From Actinoplanes aureus (GTDB lineage Bacteria > Actinomycetota > Actinomycetes > Mycobacteriales > Micromonosporaceae): a stretch of DNA of 64,000 nt. Location of the stretch: contig NZ_JADQTO010000015.1 of the NCBI RefSeq assembly GCF_015704865.1, positions 157,565 through 221,564 on the forward strand, in the 5' to 3' direction. The notes under the pieces are model-generated. The model searched no databases. It worked only from the letters and a program-made list of their open reading frames with translations, and had not been told where the DNA came from. Every line of letters starts with the position of its first letter. Position 1 is the stretch's first letter. This document shows, piece by piece, positions 51,891 to 59,483 of this stretch. A program made the position numbers and the translations under genes.

Positions 51891-53072
51891 TCATCCGGCG
51901 CGCAGGCGCCGTACCTCCGAGCGGGCGTGCTCGACGCGGTCGCTGTCGTGCCCGCCGGCCTCGGCGACCTCCTGGGCCAGGTCGTTCGCGGCGGCGAGGA
52001 TGTGCTTGGCGCGCCGGCGTTCGCGATGGCCGTGCTGGGCTTTCCGGAAGCGCCGCCGGGTCCGCCAGCTGCCCGCGGCGGCGGCGACCTCGGCCTCGGT
52101 GAGCAGTCCGGACGCGCTCTCCGGCGCCAGGATGTCGCGCACCCAGGCCTGCTCCTGAGGCACCGCCAGCCGGAACGCCAGCCAGAGCAGGAGCAGGTCG
52201 AGCACCGGCAGGACCAGGAACCACAGCAGGAGGGTGCCGAGATCACCGGCCAGCGAGTAGCCGAGCGCGCCCATGTCGTCCCAGCATCCGTGTGCGGCCA
52301 TCGCGGCGAGCATCAGCAGCACGCCACGTATCCGGTGGCGGCGTTCGCCGCGCCCGAGCAGCCACATGATGCCGGAGCAGAAGACCGCGCTGAACAGCAC
52401 GTGCCCGAACAGGCCGCTGGTGCTGCGCGTCACCACGATGGACCAGGCCGCGTCGACCTGGTCGGCGCCGAACTGCGAGACCGTGCTGTTGTACGCGTAC
52501 AGCACGTCCTCGACGATCTGGAAGCCGAGCCCCGTGTACGCGCCGATGATCAGTCCGTCGAACGGGCTGCGGACCAGCCGGGGTGCCAGGCCGATCAGCA
52601 GGATGACGGCGAGACCCTTGCCGATCTCCTCGTTGATCGGCGCGGTCAGTCCGGCACCCCAGTCACTCGCCCAGCCCGTCCCGAAAGCCTTGCCGTACAG
52701 CGACAGGAAGGCGCCGTTGGCGGGCAGGGCGATCCAGAAGGTGGCGGCGATCCCACCCCAGGCGGCCGCGACGACCAGCAGCTTGCCCGGCAGCCGGGTG
52801 TACCGGTTGTGATAGGCCAGCAGGATCAGCCACGGAACGGCGTACAGGGCGAACGCGAGTACGCCGAGCCCGAGCCCGACGCCGTAGGCCGGCAGCCCGG
52901 AACCGAAGTAGCGCAACAACTCGTACAGGCCGCCGGCGACGCCGAGGGCGAAAACCCAGAAGCACAGGTTGCGCACCTGCACGAGCCGGAACGGCGCGCC
53001 CCACCCGGACGCCTCCAGTGCGGCGGCCCGCCGGGACAGGGCGGCGGAGGAAACCTGGTCGACGGTGGTCAC
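51891..53072 (-). CDS. PrsW-family intramembrane metalloprotease
   Basis: 393 residues, about nine TM helices. PrsW motifs: NEEIGKG (Glu148-149), VEDVLYAY (Glu188-Asp189), FGHVLFSAVFCSG (His224) and AHGCWDDMG (His261). PrsW in Bacillus performs site-1 cleavage of an anti-sigma factor. The cytoplasmic C-terminal tail (about 300-393) is helical. GTG start overlaps the gene at 53069-53683 by 4 bp; that protein is the natural candidate partner or substrate. Confidence 0.88.
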   Translation of the reverse strand: MTTVDQVSSAALSRRAAALEASGWGAPFRLVQVRNLCFWVFALGVAGGLYELLRYFGSGLPAYGVGLGLGVLAFALYAVPWLILLAYHNRYTRLPGKLLVVAAAWGGIAATFWIALPANGAFLSLYGKAFGTGWASDWGAGLTAPINEEIGKGLAVILLIGLAPRLVRSPFDGLIIGAYTGLGFQIVEDVLYAYNSTVSQFGADQVDAAWSIVVTRSTSGLFGHVLFSAVFCSGIMWLLGRGERRHRIRGVLLMLAAMAAHGCWDDMGALGYSLAGDLGTLLLWFLVLPVLDLLLLWLAFRLAVPQEQAWVRDILAPESASGLLTEAEVAAAAGSWRTRRRFRKAQHGHRERRRAKHILAAANDLAQEVAEAGGHDSDRVEHARSEVRRLRAG

Positions 53073-53683
53073 GGCTGGGCCTCCAGGGTCACGCTGCGCA
53101 GCATCGCGTCGATCTGGGCGGTACGGGCGGAGAGCTGATCCGAGGTCCCGGCGACCTCGACGGCCAGGCCACGACCGTCCGAGAAGGTGTAGGCGGCGAT
53201 CACGCCGTCCCCCGACGTGCTGGTGTAGGACTCGGTCACCCCGGTGACACCACCCACCGCGGTGACCGCCGAGCGCTGGTTGCCGGCCGTGAACGCCGGC
53301 CGCGTGTTCGTCCTGCTGTCGTTGCGGTTGATCTGGTTCAGCAGGGCGTCGGCGTCACCGGCGAACGGTGCCACCTCGATCTGTGCGCTGACCCCGCCCT
53401 GCACCACCGCCGCCGTCGGCGATCCGGTGCCGGGCTGCACCGTTTTCGTACCGATCAGGATGCCGTCGACCAGCCGCCACCCCACCGGCGGCGCGATCGT
53501 CAGCCCACCGCCCAGATTGAGCCGGTCACCGGTCTGGACGACCGCGTCTCCCGGCGTCGCCTGGTCGATCAGCGGGATGACGCTGCGCAACAGGATCGCG
53601 ATCGCGAAGACCACGAGGCCGGGCAGCAGGGTTCGCCGGTCCAGACCTAGCCAACGTCGTTCCACCGGAACCCAGTTGTCCAT
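53069..53683 (-). CDS. Hypothetical membrane-anchored extracellular protein
   Basis: 204 residues from ATG 53683 (GTG 53689 possible). One TM about 19-37 (TLLPGLVVFAIAILLRSVIP), then an extracellular beta-rich domain (VVQTGDRLNLGGGLTIAPPV, VVQGGVSAQIEVAPFAGDAD, GGVTGVTESYTSTSGDGVIA). Type II topology. Located before and coupled to the PrsW protease gene; I do not recognise the family. Cleavage by PrsW is a guess from gene order. Confidence 0.65.
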   Translation of the reverse strand: MDNWVPVERRWLGLDRRTLLPGLVVFAIAILLRSVIPLIDQATPGDAVVQTGDRLNLGGGLTIAPPVGWRLVDGILIGTKTVQPGTGSPTAAVVQGGVSAQIEVAPFAGDADALLNQINRNDSRTNTRPAFTAGNQRSAVTAVGGVTGVTESYTSTSGDGVIAAYTFSDGRGLAVEVAGTSDQLSARTAQIDAMLRSVTLEAQP

Positions 53684-53737
53684 GACCACACCTTGGCACG
53701 GCGGGATTACGCGGTGAAAGCATCTGTCGCCCAGGAC

Positions 53738-54355
53738 TCACGCCAGCCGAGCCTCCAGCCGGGCGCGGCAGGCCGGCCACTCCGAGGCGAGCACGGAGAA
53801 CATCGCGGAGTCCCGCAGCAACCCGGCCTCCCCCGGTGCCCACGACCGCGACCAGGATCGCAGCACCCCCTCGAACCGGGCGCCCACCTTCTCGAGGGCC
53901 GACCGGGACCGGCTGTTGCGGGCGTCGGTCTTCAGGTCGACACGGGCCACCCGCCACTGCTCGAACGCGTTGGCGAACAGCAGCAACTTGGCCTCGGTGT
54001 TCAAGCCGGTGCCCTGGGCCGACGCGGCCAGCCAGGTGAAACCGACCTCGACCGCGCAGAGCCCGGCACCCTCCGACCACAGTCGCGGATCCCAGTAGGC
54101 GGTGGCACCGACCGCGCGGCCGCTGTCCTTCGCGATCTGCGCGTACGGCTTGAGGGTGCCGGCCGCCGCCCGGCTCAGCTGGGCCTCGATGTAGTCGTCC
54201 ACCTCGGCGGCGACCGGCACCCAGGTGAACCGGTACGACCCGCGATCCTCCTCGGCCGCGGCGGCGAGGTCGGCGGCATGCCGGTGGTCGAGGGGTTCCA
54301 GGCGGACGAGCCGGCCCTCCAGGATCGGGGTGGTCAGCGTGGCGGGAAAGGGCAC
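53738..54355 (-). CDS. GNAT-family N-acetyltransferase (RimJ/RimL type)
   Basis: 205 residues from GTG 54355. GNAT fold: EGRLVRLEPLDHRHAADLAA, GATAYWDPRLWSEGAGLC, VEVGFTWLAASAQGTGLN (acetyl-CoA loop QGTGLN), NSRSRSALEKVGARFEGVLR. The RimJ/L subgroup acetylates protein N-termini or small amines including antibiotics. The upstream region contains a stem-loop at 54445-54471. Confidence 0.85.
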   Translation of the reverse strand: MPFPATLTTPILEGRLVRLEPLDHRHAADLAAAAEEDRGSYRFTWVPVAAEVDDYIEAQLSRAAAGTLKPYAQIAKDSGRAVGATAYWDPRLWSEGAGLCAVEVGFTWLAASAQGTGLNTEAKLLLFANAFEQWRVARVDLKTDARNSRSRSALEKVGARFEGVLRSWSRSWAPGEAGLLRDSAMFSVLASEWPACRARLEARLA

Positions 54356-54444
54356 AGCGGTCTCCGTTCGCGGCTTGCCCGGCGCACCGCGCGCCGGGCC
54401 CGGTCATCACCCGGGGCACCCCGCCCACGACAGGAGGGTTGCCG

Positions 54445-54471
54445 GCCAGCAAGCCGGGGCTTGTCGCTGGC
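54445..54471. promoter_or_regulatory. Stem-loop upstream of the GNAT gene
   Basis: GCCAG-CAAGCC-GG-GGCTTG-TCG-CTGGC: two nested perfect arms of 5 and 6 bp in the gene-free stretch 54356-54655. The inner part uses the same CAAGCC/GGCTTG words as the rifamycin-associated element but in the opposite order, so it is not one. Confidence 0.35.
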
Positions 54472-54521
54472 GCTCATGACCTCGCAGCGACATTAGGCCG
54501 GAACGGCCGTCGACGCGAACG

Positions 54522-54546
54522 AAAAAAGGGGATCCGGCGATCCCCT
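54522..54546 (-). terminator. Rho-independent terminator on the minus strand
   Basis: 8-bp stem AGGGGATC (54527-54534) with GATCCCCT (54539-54546), 4-nt loop, followed on the minus strand by TTTTTT (from 54527 to 54522). No minus-strand gene precedes it nearby (the next minus-strand gene ends at 56781), so it could end an antisense or small RNA from the helR upstream region, or act as an insulator between the GNAT and helR units. Confidence 0.6.
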
Positions 54547-54570
54547 CATTTCTAAGCTATAGCAGGACCG

Positions 54571-54589
54571 GGGGCTTGCCGCAAGACCC
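54571..54589 (+). promoter_or_regulatory. Rifamycin-associated element (RAE) upstream of helR
   Basis: GGGGCTTGCCGCAAGACCC: an inverted repeat with 9-bp arms (one mismatch) around a central C. It matches the known RAE palindrome found before rifamycin-resistance genes in actinomycetes (arms GGGGCTTGC and its complement). It ends 66 bp before the helR start, and a possible -35 TTGCCG (54576-54581) lies within it, with CAAAAT at 54601-54606 as -10. Predicted to give rifamycin-inducible expression. Confidence 0.8.
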
Positions 54590-54655
54590 GGGTGGTGGCG
54601 CAAAATCGCTGCTCTAAGCCGGTTTCCGGCAAGGTTACCGATCGGAGCTCATCGC

Positions 54656-56794
54656 GTGAACCCAACGACCACCAGCGTTTTCGATCTTCCCGAGCGCCTC
54701 GCCGGCAAGGCCGACCCGATGCTGGTGACCGCCGACGAAGGACACTTCGCGGCGATCGCGGACAGCCTCGGGCAGTCGATCGCCGAGCTGTCCGACCGCC
54801 TCGACACCGAACGCCGAGCACCGGCCGGCAAGGGCCGGCAGGCGGTGGATCGCGACGACGCGATCCGCCGGATGACCTCACGCCTGCGGGCTCTGCGGCG
54901 GTTCAGCCTCGACCTGTGCCTGGGCCGCATGGTCAGCGCGGACCGGCCCGACGAGCCGGTCTACGTGGGACGGCTCGGCCTCACCGACGGCGAGGGCGGC
55001 CGGCTGCTCGTCGACTGGCGCTCTCCGGCGGCCGAACCGTTCTTCGCGGCCACCCACGCCAACCCGATGGGACTGATCAGCCGCCGCCGGTACCGCTGGC
55101 TCGACGGCCGGATCATCGACTACTGGGACGAGGTGTTCACTCCGGACGGCCTGGAGGGGCACGCCGCGCTCGACGACCAGTCCGCCTTCATCGCGAGCCT
55201 GGGCGGCAGCCGGTCGCCGCGGATGCGCGACGTGCTCGGCACCATCCAGGCCGACCAGGACGCGATCATCCGGGCCGGGTCCCGGGGCGCGCTGATCGTG
55301 GACGGCGGCCCGGGTACCGGCAAGACGGTGGTGGCGCTGCACCGGACCGCGTACCTGCTCTACTCCGACCCGCGACTCGGGCACCGGCGGGGCGGGGTGC
55401 TGTTCGTCGGACCGCACGAGCCGTATCTGGCGTACGTCTCCGACGTCCTGCCCAGCCTCGGTGAGGAGGGCGTGCAGAGCTGCACCGTGCGGGACCTGGT
55501 CGCCGAGGGGGCCGGCGCGGCCGCCGAGAGCGACCCGGAGGTGGCCCGCCTCAAGTCGTCGGCGGACCTGGTCCGGGCCATGGAGACGGCGGTCCGGTTC
55601 TACGAGGAGCCGCCCGCCAAGGGCTTGACCGTCGGCACCGAGGACGGTGACGTCCGGCTGACCGGCGCCGACTGGGCCGAGGCGTTCGAGGCGCCGGATC
55701 CCGGCACCCCGCACAACGAGGCGCGCGACCAGATCTGGACCGAGCTGCTCGCGATCCTGGCCGCCAAGTCCGACGTCGGTGAGGCGGCACTGGCTCGCAG
55801 CCGGGAGTTGCGTACCGCGTTCAACCGGGCCTGGCCGGTGCTCGAACCGGCGGACCTCGTCGCCGATCTCTGGTCGGTGCCCGCCTACCTGCGCAAGTGC
55901 GCTCCCTGGCTGAGCGTCGACGAGATCCGCAAGCTGCAGCGTCCGGACCCGCGGGCCTGGACGGTGTCCGACCTGCCGCTGCTGGACGCGGTACGGCAGC
56001 GCCTCGGCGACCCGGAGGCGTCCAGCCGCCGGCGCCGGCAGGAGGCCGCGGTCGCCGCCGGACGCGCGCGGATGGACCGGGTCGTCGACGACCTGATCGC
56101 CTCCAACGAGTACGACGACGGCGAGGGCCTGATGACGATGCTGCGCCAGCAGGACCTGCGCGAGGTGCTGGCCGAGGGAACCGGCCTGCCGGCGGCCGAC
56201 CCGGACCTGCTCGCCGGGCCGTTCGCGCACATCGTCGTGGACGAGGCCCAGGAACTGACCGACGCGGAGTGGCAGATGCTGCTGCTGCGCTGCCCGTCGC
56301 GCAGCTTCACCATCGTCGGCGACCGCGCCCAGGCCCGGCACGGGTTCACCGAGTCGTGGCAGCAGCGCCTGGAGCGGGTCGGGTTCGACCGGATCAGCCT
56401 GGCCTCGCTGACCATCAACTACCGGACGCCGGAGGAGGTCATGGCGGAGGCCGCACCGGTCATCCGGGCCGCGCTGCCGGACGCCAACGTGCCGGTGTCG
56501 ATCCGCAGCAGCGGCGTTCCGGTCGTGCACGGCCCCGTCTCCGACCTGCGGAAGATCCTCGACGAGTGGCTGGCGGCCAACGCCGAGGGCATCGCCTGCG
56601 TCATCGGCGATCCCACCTTCCAGCCGCCGGCCCGGGTCCGCTCGCTGACCCCGGAACTGTCCAAGGGTCTCGAGTTCGACCTGGTCGTGGTGGTCGACCC
56701 GGAGACGTTCGGCGACGGCATCGAGGGGGCGGTCGACCGCTACGTGGCGATGACCCGGGCCACCCAGAGGCTGGTCATCCTCACGAGCTCGTGA
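54656..56794 (+). CDS. helR: HelR, RNA polymerase recycling and rifamycin-protection motor ATPase
   Basis: 712-residue HelD-like SF1 helicase protein. N-terminal helical RNAP-secondary-channel region (about 1-110), VDWRSPAAEPFF, Q-motif IQADQDAII (197-205), Walker A GGPGTGKTVVALHR (217-230), Walker B IVVDEAQEL, motif III VGDRAQARHGF, motif IV-VI MTRATQRL near the C-terminus. HelR displaces rifamycins from RNA polymerase; HelD releases stalled polymerase. The upstream RAE supports HelR rather than general HelD. GTG 54656 with GGAGCT upstream. Confidence 0.9.
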   Translation: MNPTTTSVFDLPERLAGKADPMLVTADEGHFAAIADSLGQSIAELSDRLDTERRAPAGKGRQAVDRDDAIRRMTSRLRALRRFSLDLCLGRMVSADRPDEPVYVGRLGLTDGEGGRLLVDWRSPAAEPFFAATHANPMGLISRRRYRWLDGRIIDYWDEVFTPDGLEGHAALDDQSAFIASLGGSRSPRMRDVLGTIQADQDAIIRAGSRGALIVDGGPGTGKTVVALHRTAYLLYSDPRLGHRRGGVLFVGPHEPYLAYVSDVLPSLGEEGVQSCTVRDLVAEGAGAAAESDPEVARLKSSADLVRAMETAVRFYEEPPAKGLTVGTEDGDVRLTGADWAEAFEAPDPGTPHNEARDQIWTELLAILAAKSDVGEAALARSRELRTAFNRAWPVLEPADLVADLWSVPAYLRKCAPWLSVDEIRKLQRPDPRAWTVSDLPLLDAVRQRLGDPEASSRRRRQEAAVAAGRARMDRVVDDLIASNEYDDGEGLMTMLRQQDLREVLAEGTGLPAADPDLLAGPFAHIVVDEAQELTDAEWQMLLLRCPSRSFTIVGDRAQARHGFTESWQQRLERVGFDRISLASLTINYRTPEEVMAEAAPVIRAALPDANVPVSIRSSGVPVVHGPVSDLRKILDEWLAANAEGIACVIGDPTFQPPARVRSLTPELSKGLEFDLVVVVDPETFGDGIEGAVDRYVAMTRATQRLVILTSS

Positions 56795-57359
56795 CCGGGC
56801 GGCGGCCGATCAGACCGGCCGCAACCACGACGAGGAGATAGAGGGCGAACGCGATCAGCGTGATCACTTCGAAGACCCGGCTGCGCACGTCGGCGGCCAG
56901 CCGGGGCCCGAAGTAGCCGCGCGGGTCGGTGACCACGTCGAGCCGGCTGCCGGCCGCGTACTCCACGGTGTCCCGGAACTCACCCGGAAGTACGCGGCCG
57001 GCCCCGTCGTACAGCGTGTAGTTGTAGAGGCAGCGACCCTCGCCGTTGTCCGTGCAGGTGGCCTCGCCGACGGTCGCGGCCGCCGGCGTGCCCAGCTCGC
57101 GCATGTAGAAGTCGCCGGGCACCGCGAGCGCGGTCATCAGCAGCACCAGCGCCGGCACGAACGCCACCCAGGTCGGCCAGGTGCGGCCACCACTGATCCA
57201 GTAGAGCGCGAACGGTGCGGCGACGAACGCGGCCATCGGCGCGGCCGCGACCAGCCACCACAGCCAGGTGCCGAGCGATCCGGCCACGCCCACCACGAGC
57301 CAGAGCGCGACGGTGGCGATGAGCAGCGCCGCAACGCGGCGCCAGGTGGATCCTTTCAT
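56781..57359 (-). CDS. Membrane protein of unknown function
   Basis: 192 residues from ATG 57359. Three N-terminal TM helices (about 8-28, 34-56, 64-84), a periplasmic loop with two Cys (EATCTDNGEGRCLYNYTLYD) and DVVTDPRGYFGPRLA, and a final TM about 165-185. The loop plus the DPRGY element resembles DUF3592-like proteins; not certain. The 3' end overlaps helR by 14 bp; divergent from the lipoprotein at 57500. Confidence 0.65.
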   Translation of the reverse strand: MKGSTWRRVAALLIATVALWLVVGVAGSLGTWLWWLVAAAPMAAFVAAPFALYWISGGRTWPTWVAFVPALVLLMTALAVPGDFYMRELGTPAAATVGEATCTDNGEGRCLYNYTLYDGAGRVLPGEFRDTVEYAAGSRLDVVTDPRGYFGPRLAADVRSRVFEVITLIAFALYLLVVVAAGLIGRRPVTSS

Positions 57360-57447
57360 GATCACATTGTGGGTACGCGTGACAGCGTCGCCCGCCGGGC
57401 CCCCGAACTATCGACAGTCACCGCTGTAGGCCGTATGGTGGCGGATC

Positions 57448-57465
57448 GGTGGGAGCGCTCCCACC
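57448..57465 (+). promoter_or_regulatory. Perfect CebR/CelR-type operator
   Basis: GGTGGGAGCGCTCCCACC, an 18-bp perfect palindrome whose core TGGGAGCGCTCCCA (57450-57463) is identical to the cellobiose-regulator (CebR/CelR, LacI family) site of streptomycetes and Thermobifida. It ends 34 bp before the lipoprotein start codon (57500), in the divergent region 57360-57499. No cellulose or cellobiose gene is in the window. Confidence 0.75.
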
Positions 57466-57499
57466 AGTGATCACGCTCGCCGACCTGGAGGTGCCCCCC

Positions 57500-57958
57500 A
57501 TGCGCCGTGTCATCCCCGTCCTGCTCATCGGCGGCGGCCTGCTGGCTGCCGCGGCCTGCGGTACCGCGCAGAGCGGCAACACCACCGCCACCGCACCGAG
57601 CGCCCCCGTCGCGACCGCACCACCGGCGGTCGCCGCCACCTGCGAGGCGCTCGCCGAGGCGTACGGCGAGAACATGGCACCGTATGCCAAGGCGCTCCAC
57701 GGGCTCATCGCCGACCGCAAGGCGACCGCACCGGCACAGCAGGCGCTGGCCGGGTTCGCCACCGCGGTGCAGGACGCCACCAAGGCGAGCGGGGACGAGG
57801 AGCTGCGCATCGAGGGCAAGGAGGCGGCCGACAAGTTGCGGGCCAAGTCCGCCGACGCCAAGTTCTTCGCCGGCATCAAGACCACGGAGGACGTCAACAA
57901 GGCGATCGGCCCCACCCTCACCGAGTGGCTGGCCCCGGTCCACCGCCGCTGCTCCTGA
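57500..57958 (+). CDS. Small secreted lipoprotein of unknown function
   Basis: 152 residues from ATG 57500. Signal peptide with lipobox AAAAC (Cys20), a Thr/Ala/Pro-rich linker, then a helical domain (TCEALAEAYGENMAPYAKAL, VQDATKASGDEELRIEGKEA, GIKTTEDVNKAIGPTLTEWL). A later Cys near the C-terminus could pair with Cys48. Behind a CebR-type operator. Role unknown. Confidence 0.7.
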   Translation: MRRVIPVLLIGGGLLAAAACGTAQSGNTTATAPSAPVATAPPAVAATCEALAEAYGENMAPYAKALHGLIADRKATAPAQQALAGFATAVQDATKASGDEELRIEGKEAADKLRAKSADAKFFAGIKTTEDVNKAIGPTLTEWLAPVHRRCS

Positions 57959-58006
57959 TTCCTCGCCGGCGGCCGCGTTCGGGCCCAGCTTGCGCAGCCA
58001 CCTGCC

Positions 58007-58100
58007 CCGGCCCGGCGGTCGCGGTGGGGCCTGAAGTGACGGTCAGATCGCGCGGGAGGGCGGGGACCGGTGCGAACGCGTACATCTAAAAAGGGTTGAC
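58007..58100 (+). repeat. Dispersed intergenic repeat, copy 6
   Basis: CCGGCCCGGCGGTCGCGGTG, then GATCGCGCGGGAGGGCGGGG and GCGAACGCGTACATCTAAAA. It aligns with copy 2 (22770-22876). It occupies the gap 57959-58182 between the lipoprotein gene and the DUF899 gene; nothing else is visible there. Confidence 0.6.
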
Positions 58101-58182
58101 CGCGATGAGTTTCGGCCGGGTCGCGGGTCTGGTCTGCTGAGCGTCGTATGACGCTGCCCGGCACGACATCCCGGAGGACGCC

Positions 58183-58962
58183 ATGACCACCAACAGTGAC
58201 CCGGCCGCCGCACTGCCCGGCCGCCCGCCCGTCGTCGATCTGGCCACCTGGCAGGCCGCCCGTGACGAACTGCTGGTGCGGGAGAAGGCCTATACCCGCG
58301 AGGGTGACGCCGTCGCCGCGGCCCGCCGCCGGCTGCCGATGGTGGAGTTCGACGGGACGGTCGAGGTCGTCGGATCGGACGGCCCGGTTCCGTTCCTGAA
58401 CCTGTTCGAGGGCCGCGACGAGCTCGTGGTCTACCAGCACATGTGGTACGACGGCGCGCCGCACCAGGGTCAGTGCGAGGGCTGCACCACCACCGCCTGG
58501 CACCTGAAGGACGCCGTCTATCTCAACGCCCGCGGCGTCTCGTTCGCCGTTCTGACCACCGGCCGGTGGGACGAGGTCGCCTCCTACGTGGAGTTCATGG
58601 GTTACACCCAGCCCTGGTACTCGGTGCGCGACGTGGCGCCGCCGGTCGGCGGCAGCATGGGCTATCTCTCCTGCTTCCTGCGCGACGGCGACCGTGTGTT
58701 CCTCACCTATTCCACGACGGGCCGGGGCAACGAGCGGGTCAACGGGTCCCTCGGCCTGCTCGACATGACGCCCTACGGTCGCGGCGAGGCGTGGGAGGAC
58801 AAGCCCGAGGGCTGGCCGGAGGGTGGCAGCCCGAGCTGGTCCTGGCGTTCGGACGCGGCCGGCAACGCCGACTGGGGGCCGACCAGCCGGCCGGTGCCGC
58901 AGTGGACCCGCCCCGGCGCGACTCCCGTGGAGACCCTCGGCCGGAGCGGCCACCACCACTGA
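58183..58962 (+). CDS. DUF899 thioredoxin-like protein
   Basis: 259 residues. DUF899 layout: ARDELLVREKAYTREGDAVA, RRRLPMVEFD, LFEGRDELVVYQHMWYD and GQCEGCTTTAWHL with a CxxC-like pair, then WYSVRDVAPPVGG, DGDRVFLTYSTTGRG and LDMTPYGRGEAWEDKPEGWP. Similar proteins have a thioredoxin-like fold but uncertain activity. It ends with three His residues. ATG 58183 with GGAGG upstream. Confidence 0.85.
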   Translation: MTTNSDPAAALPGRPPVVDLATWQAARDELLVREKAYTREGDAVAAARRRLPMVEFDGTVEVVGSDGPVPFLNLFEGRDELVVYQHMWYDGAPHQGQCEGCTTTAWHLKDAVYLNARGVSFAVLTTGRWDEVASYVEFMGYTQPWYSVRDVAPPVGGSMGYLSCFLRDGDRVFLTYSTTGRGNERVNGSLGLLDMTPYGRGEAWEDKPEGWPEGGSPSWSWRSDAAGNADWGPTSRPVPQWTRPGATPVETLGRSGHHH

Positions 58963-58971
58963 CCGTGCGGG

Positions 58972-59397
58972 TCAGCCGGCCCGGTGTTCGACGGCGACGT
59001 CGAGGACCCAGGTGACGCCGTAGCGGTCCTTGAGCATGCCGTACAGCGGTGACCAGCCGGCCGGGGCCAGGTCCTGGATGATCGTGGCGCCCTCGGACAG
59101 TCCCGTCCAGTAGGTGGTGATCTCGTCGCCGTCGTCGCCGCGGACCGAGACGAAGACGGGCCGGTCACCGGCGTCGTAGGAGAGGTGGCCGGGCACGTCG
59201 TACGCCATGACCCGGAAACCGTTGCCGGCGGCGACCTGGCCCCACATGATCTGCTCGGCCTCGGCCGGGTCCTGGACGTTGCCGGTGTCGCGGTAGGTGA
59301 CCAGGGCCGCCTGACCGCCGAACACCGACCGGTAGAACTCCAGGGCCGCGCGAGCCTGGCCGCGGAAGTTCAGGTGGGTCGTGGTGGTGATGCTCAT
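58972..59397 (-). CDS. VOC/PhnB-like glyoxalase-fold protein
   Basis: 141 residues from ATG 59397. PhnB/3-demethylubiquinone methyltransferase-like VOC domain: THLNFRGQARAALEFYRSVF (start motif NF.G.A..AL.FY...FGG), IMWGQVAAGNGFRVMAYDVP, WSPLYGMLKDRYGVTWVLDV. Metal ligands not certain. Divergent from the WYL regulator at 59484, so probably its target. Converges on the DUF899 gene (9 bp). Confidence 0.85.
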   Translation of the reverse strand: MSITTTTHLNFRGQARAALEFYRSVFGGQAALVTYRDTGNVQDPAEAEQIMWGQVAAGNGFRVMAYDVPGHLSYDAGDRPVFVSVRGDDGDEITTYWTGLSEGATIIQDLAPAGWSPLYGMLKDRYGVTWVLDVAVEHRAG

Positions 59398-59483
59398 GAT
59401 GTCTCCCGTCGAGATCGGTTCGGGGAAACACTCGCAGGAGTAGGTGCCAGGCTGTGTCCTCTTCTGCGGGCAGAATCCGTTCC

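Noticed and set aside
54445..54471. Second rifamycin-associated element
   Set aside because: It contains the CAAGCC and GGCTTG words but in reversed order around the centre, unlike the true element at 54571-54589.
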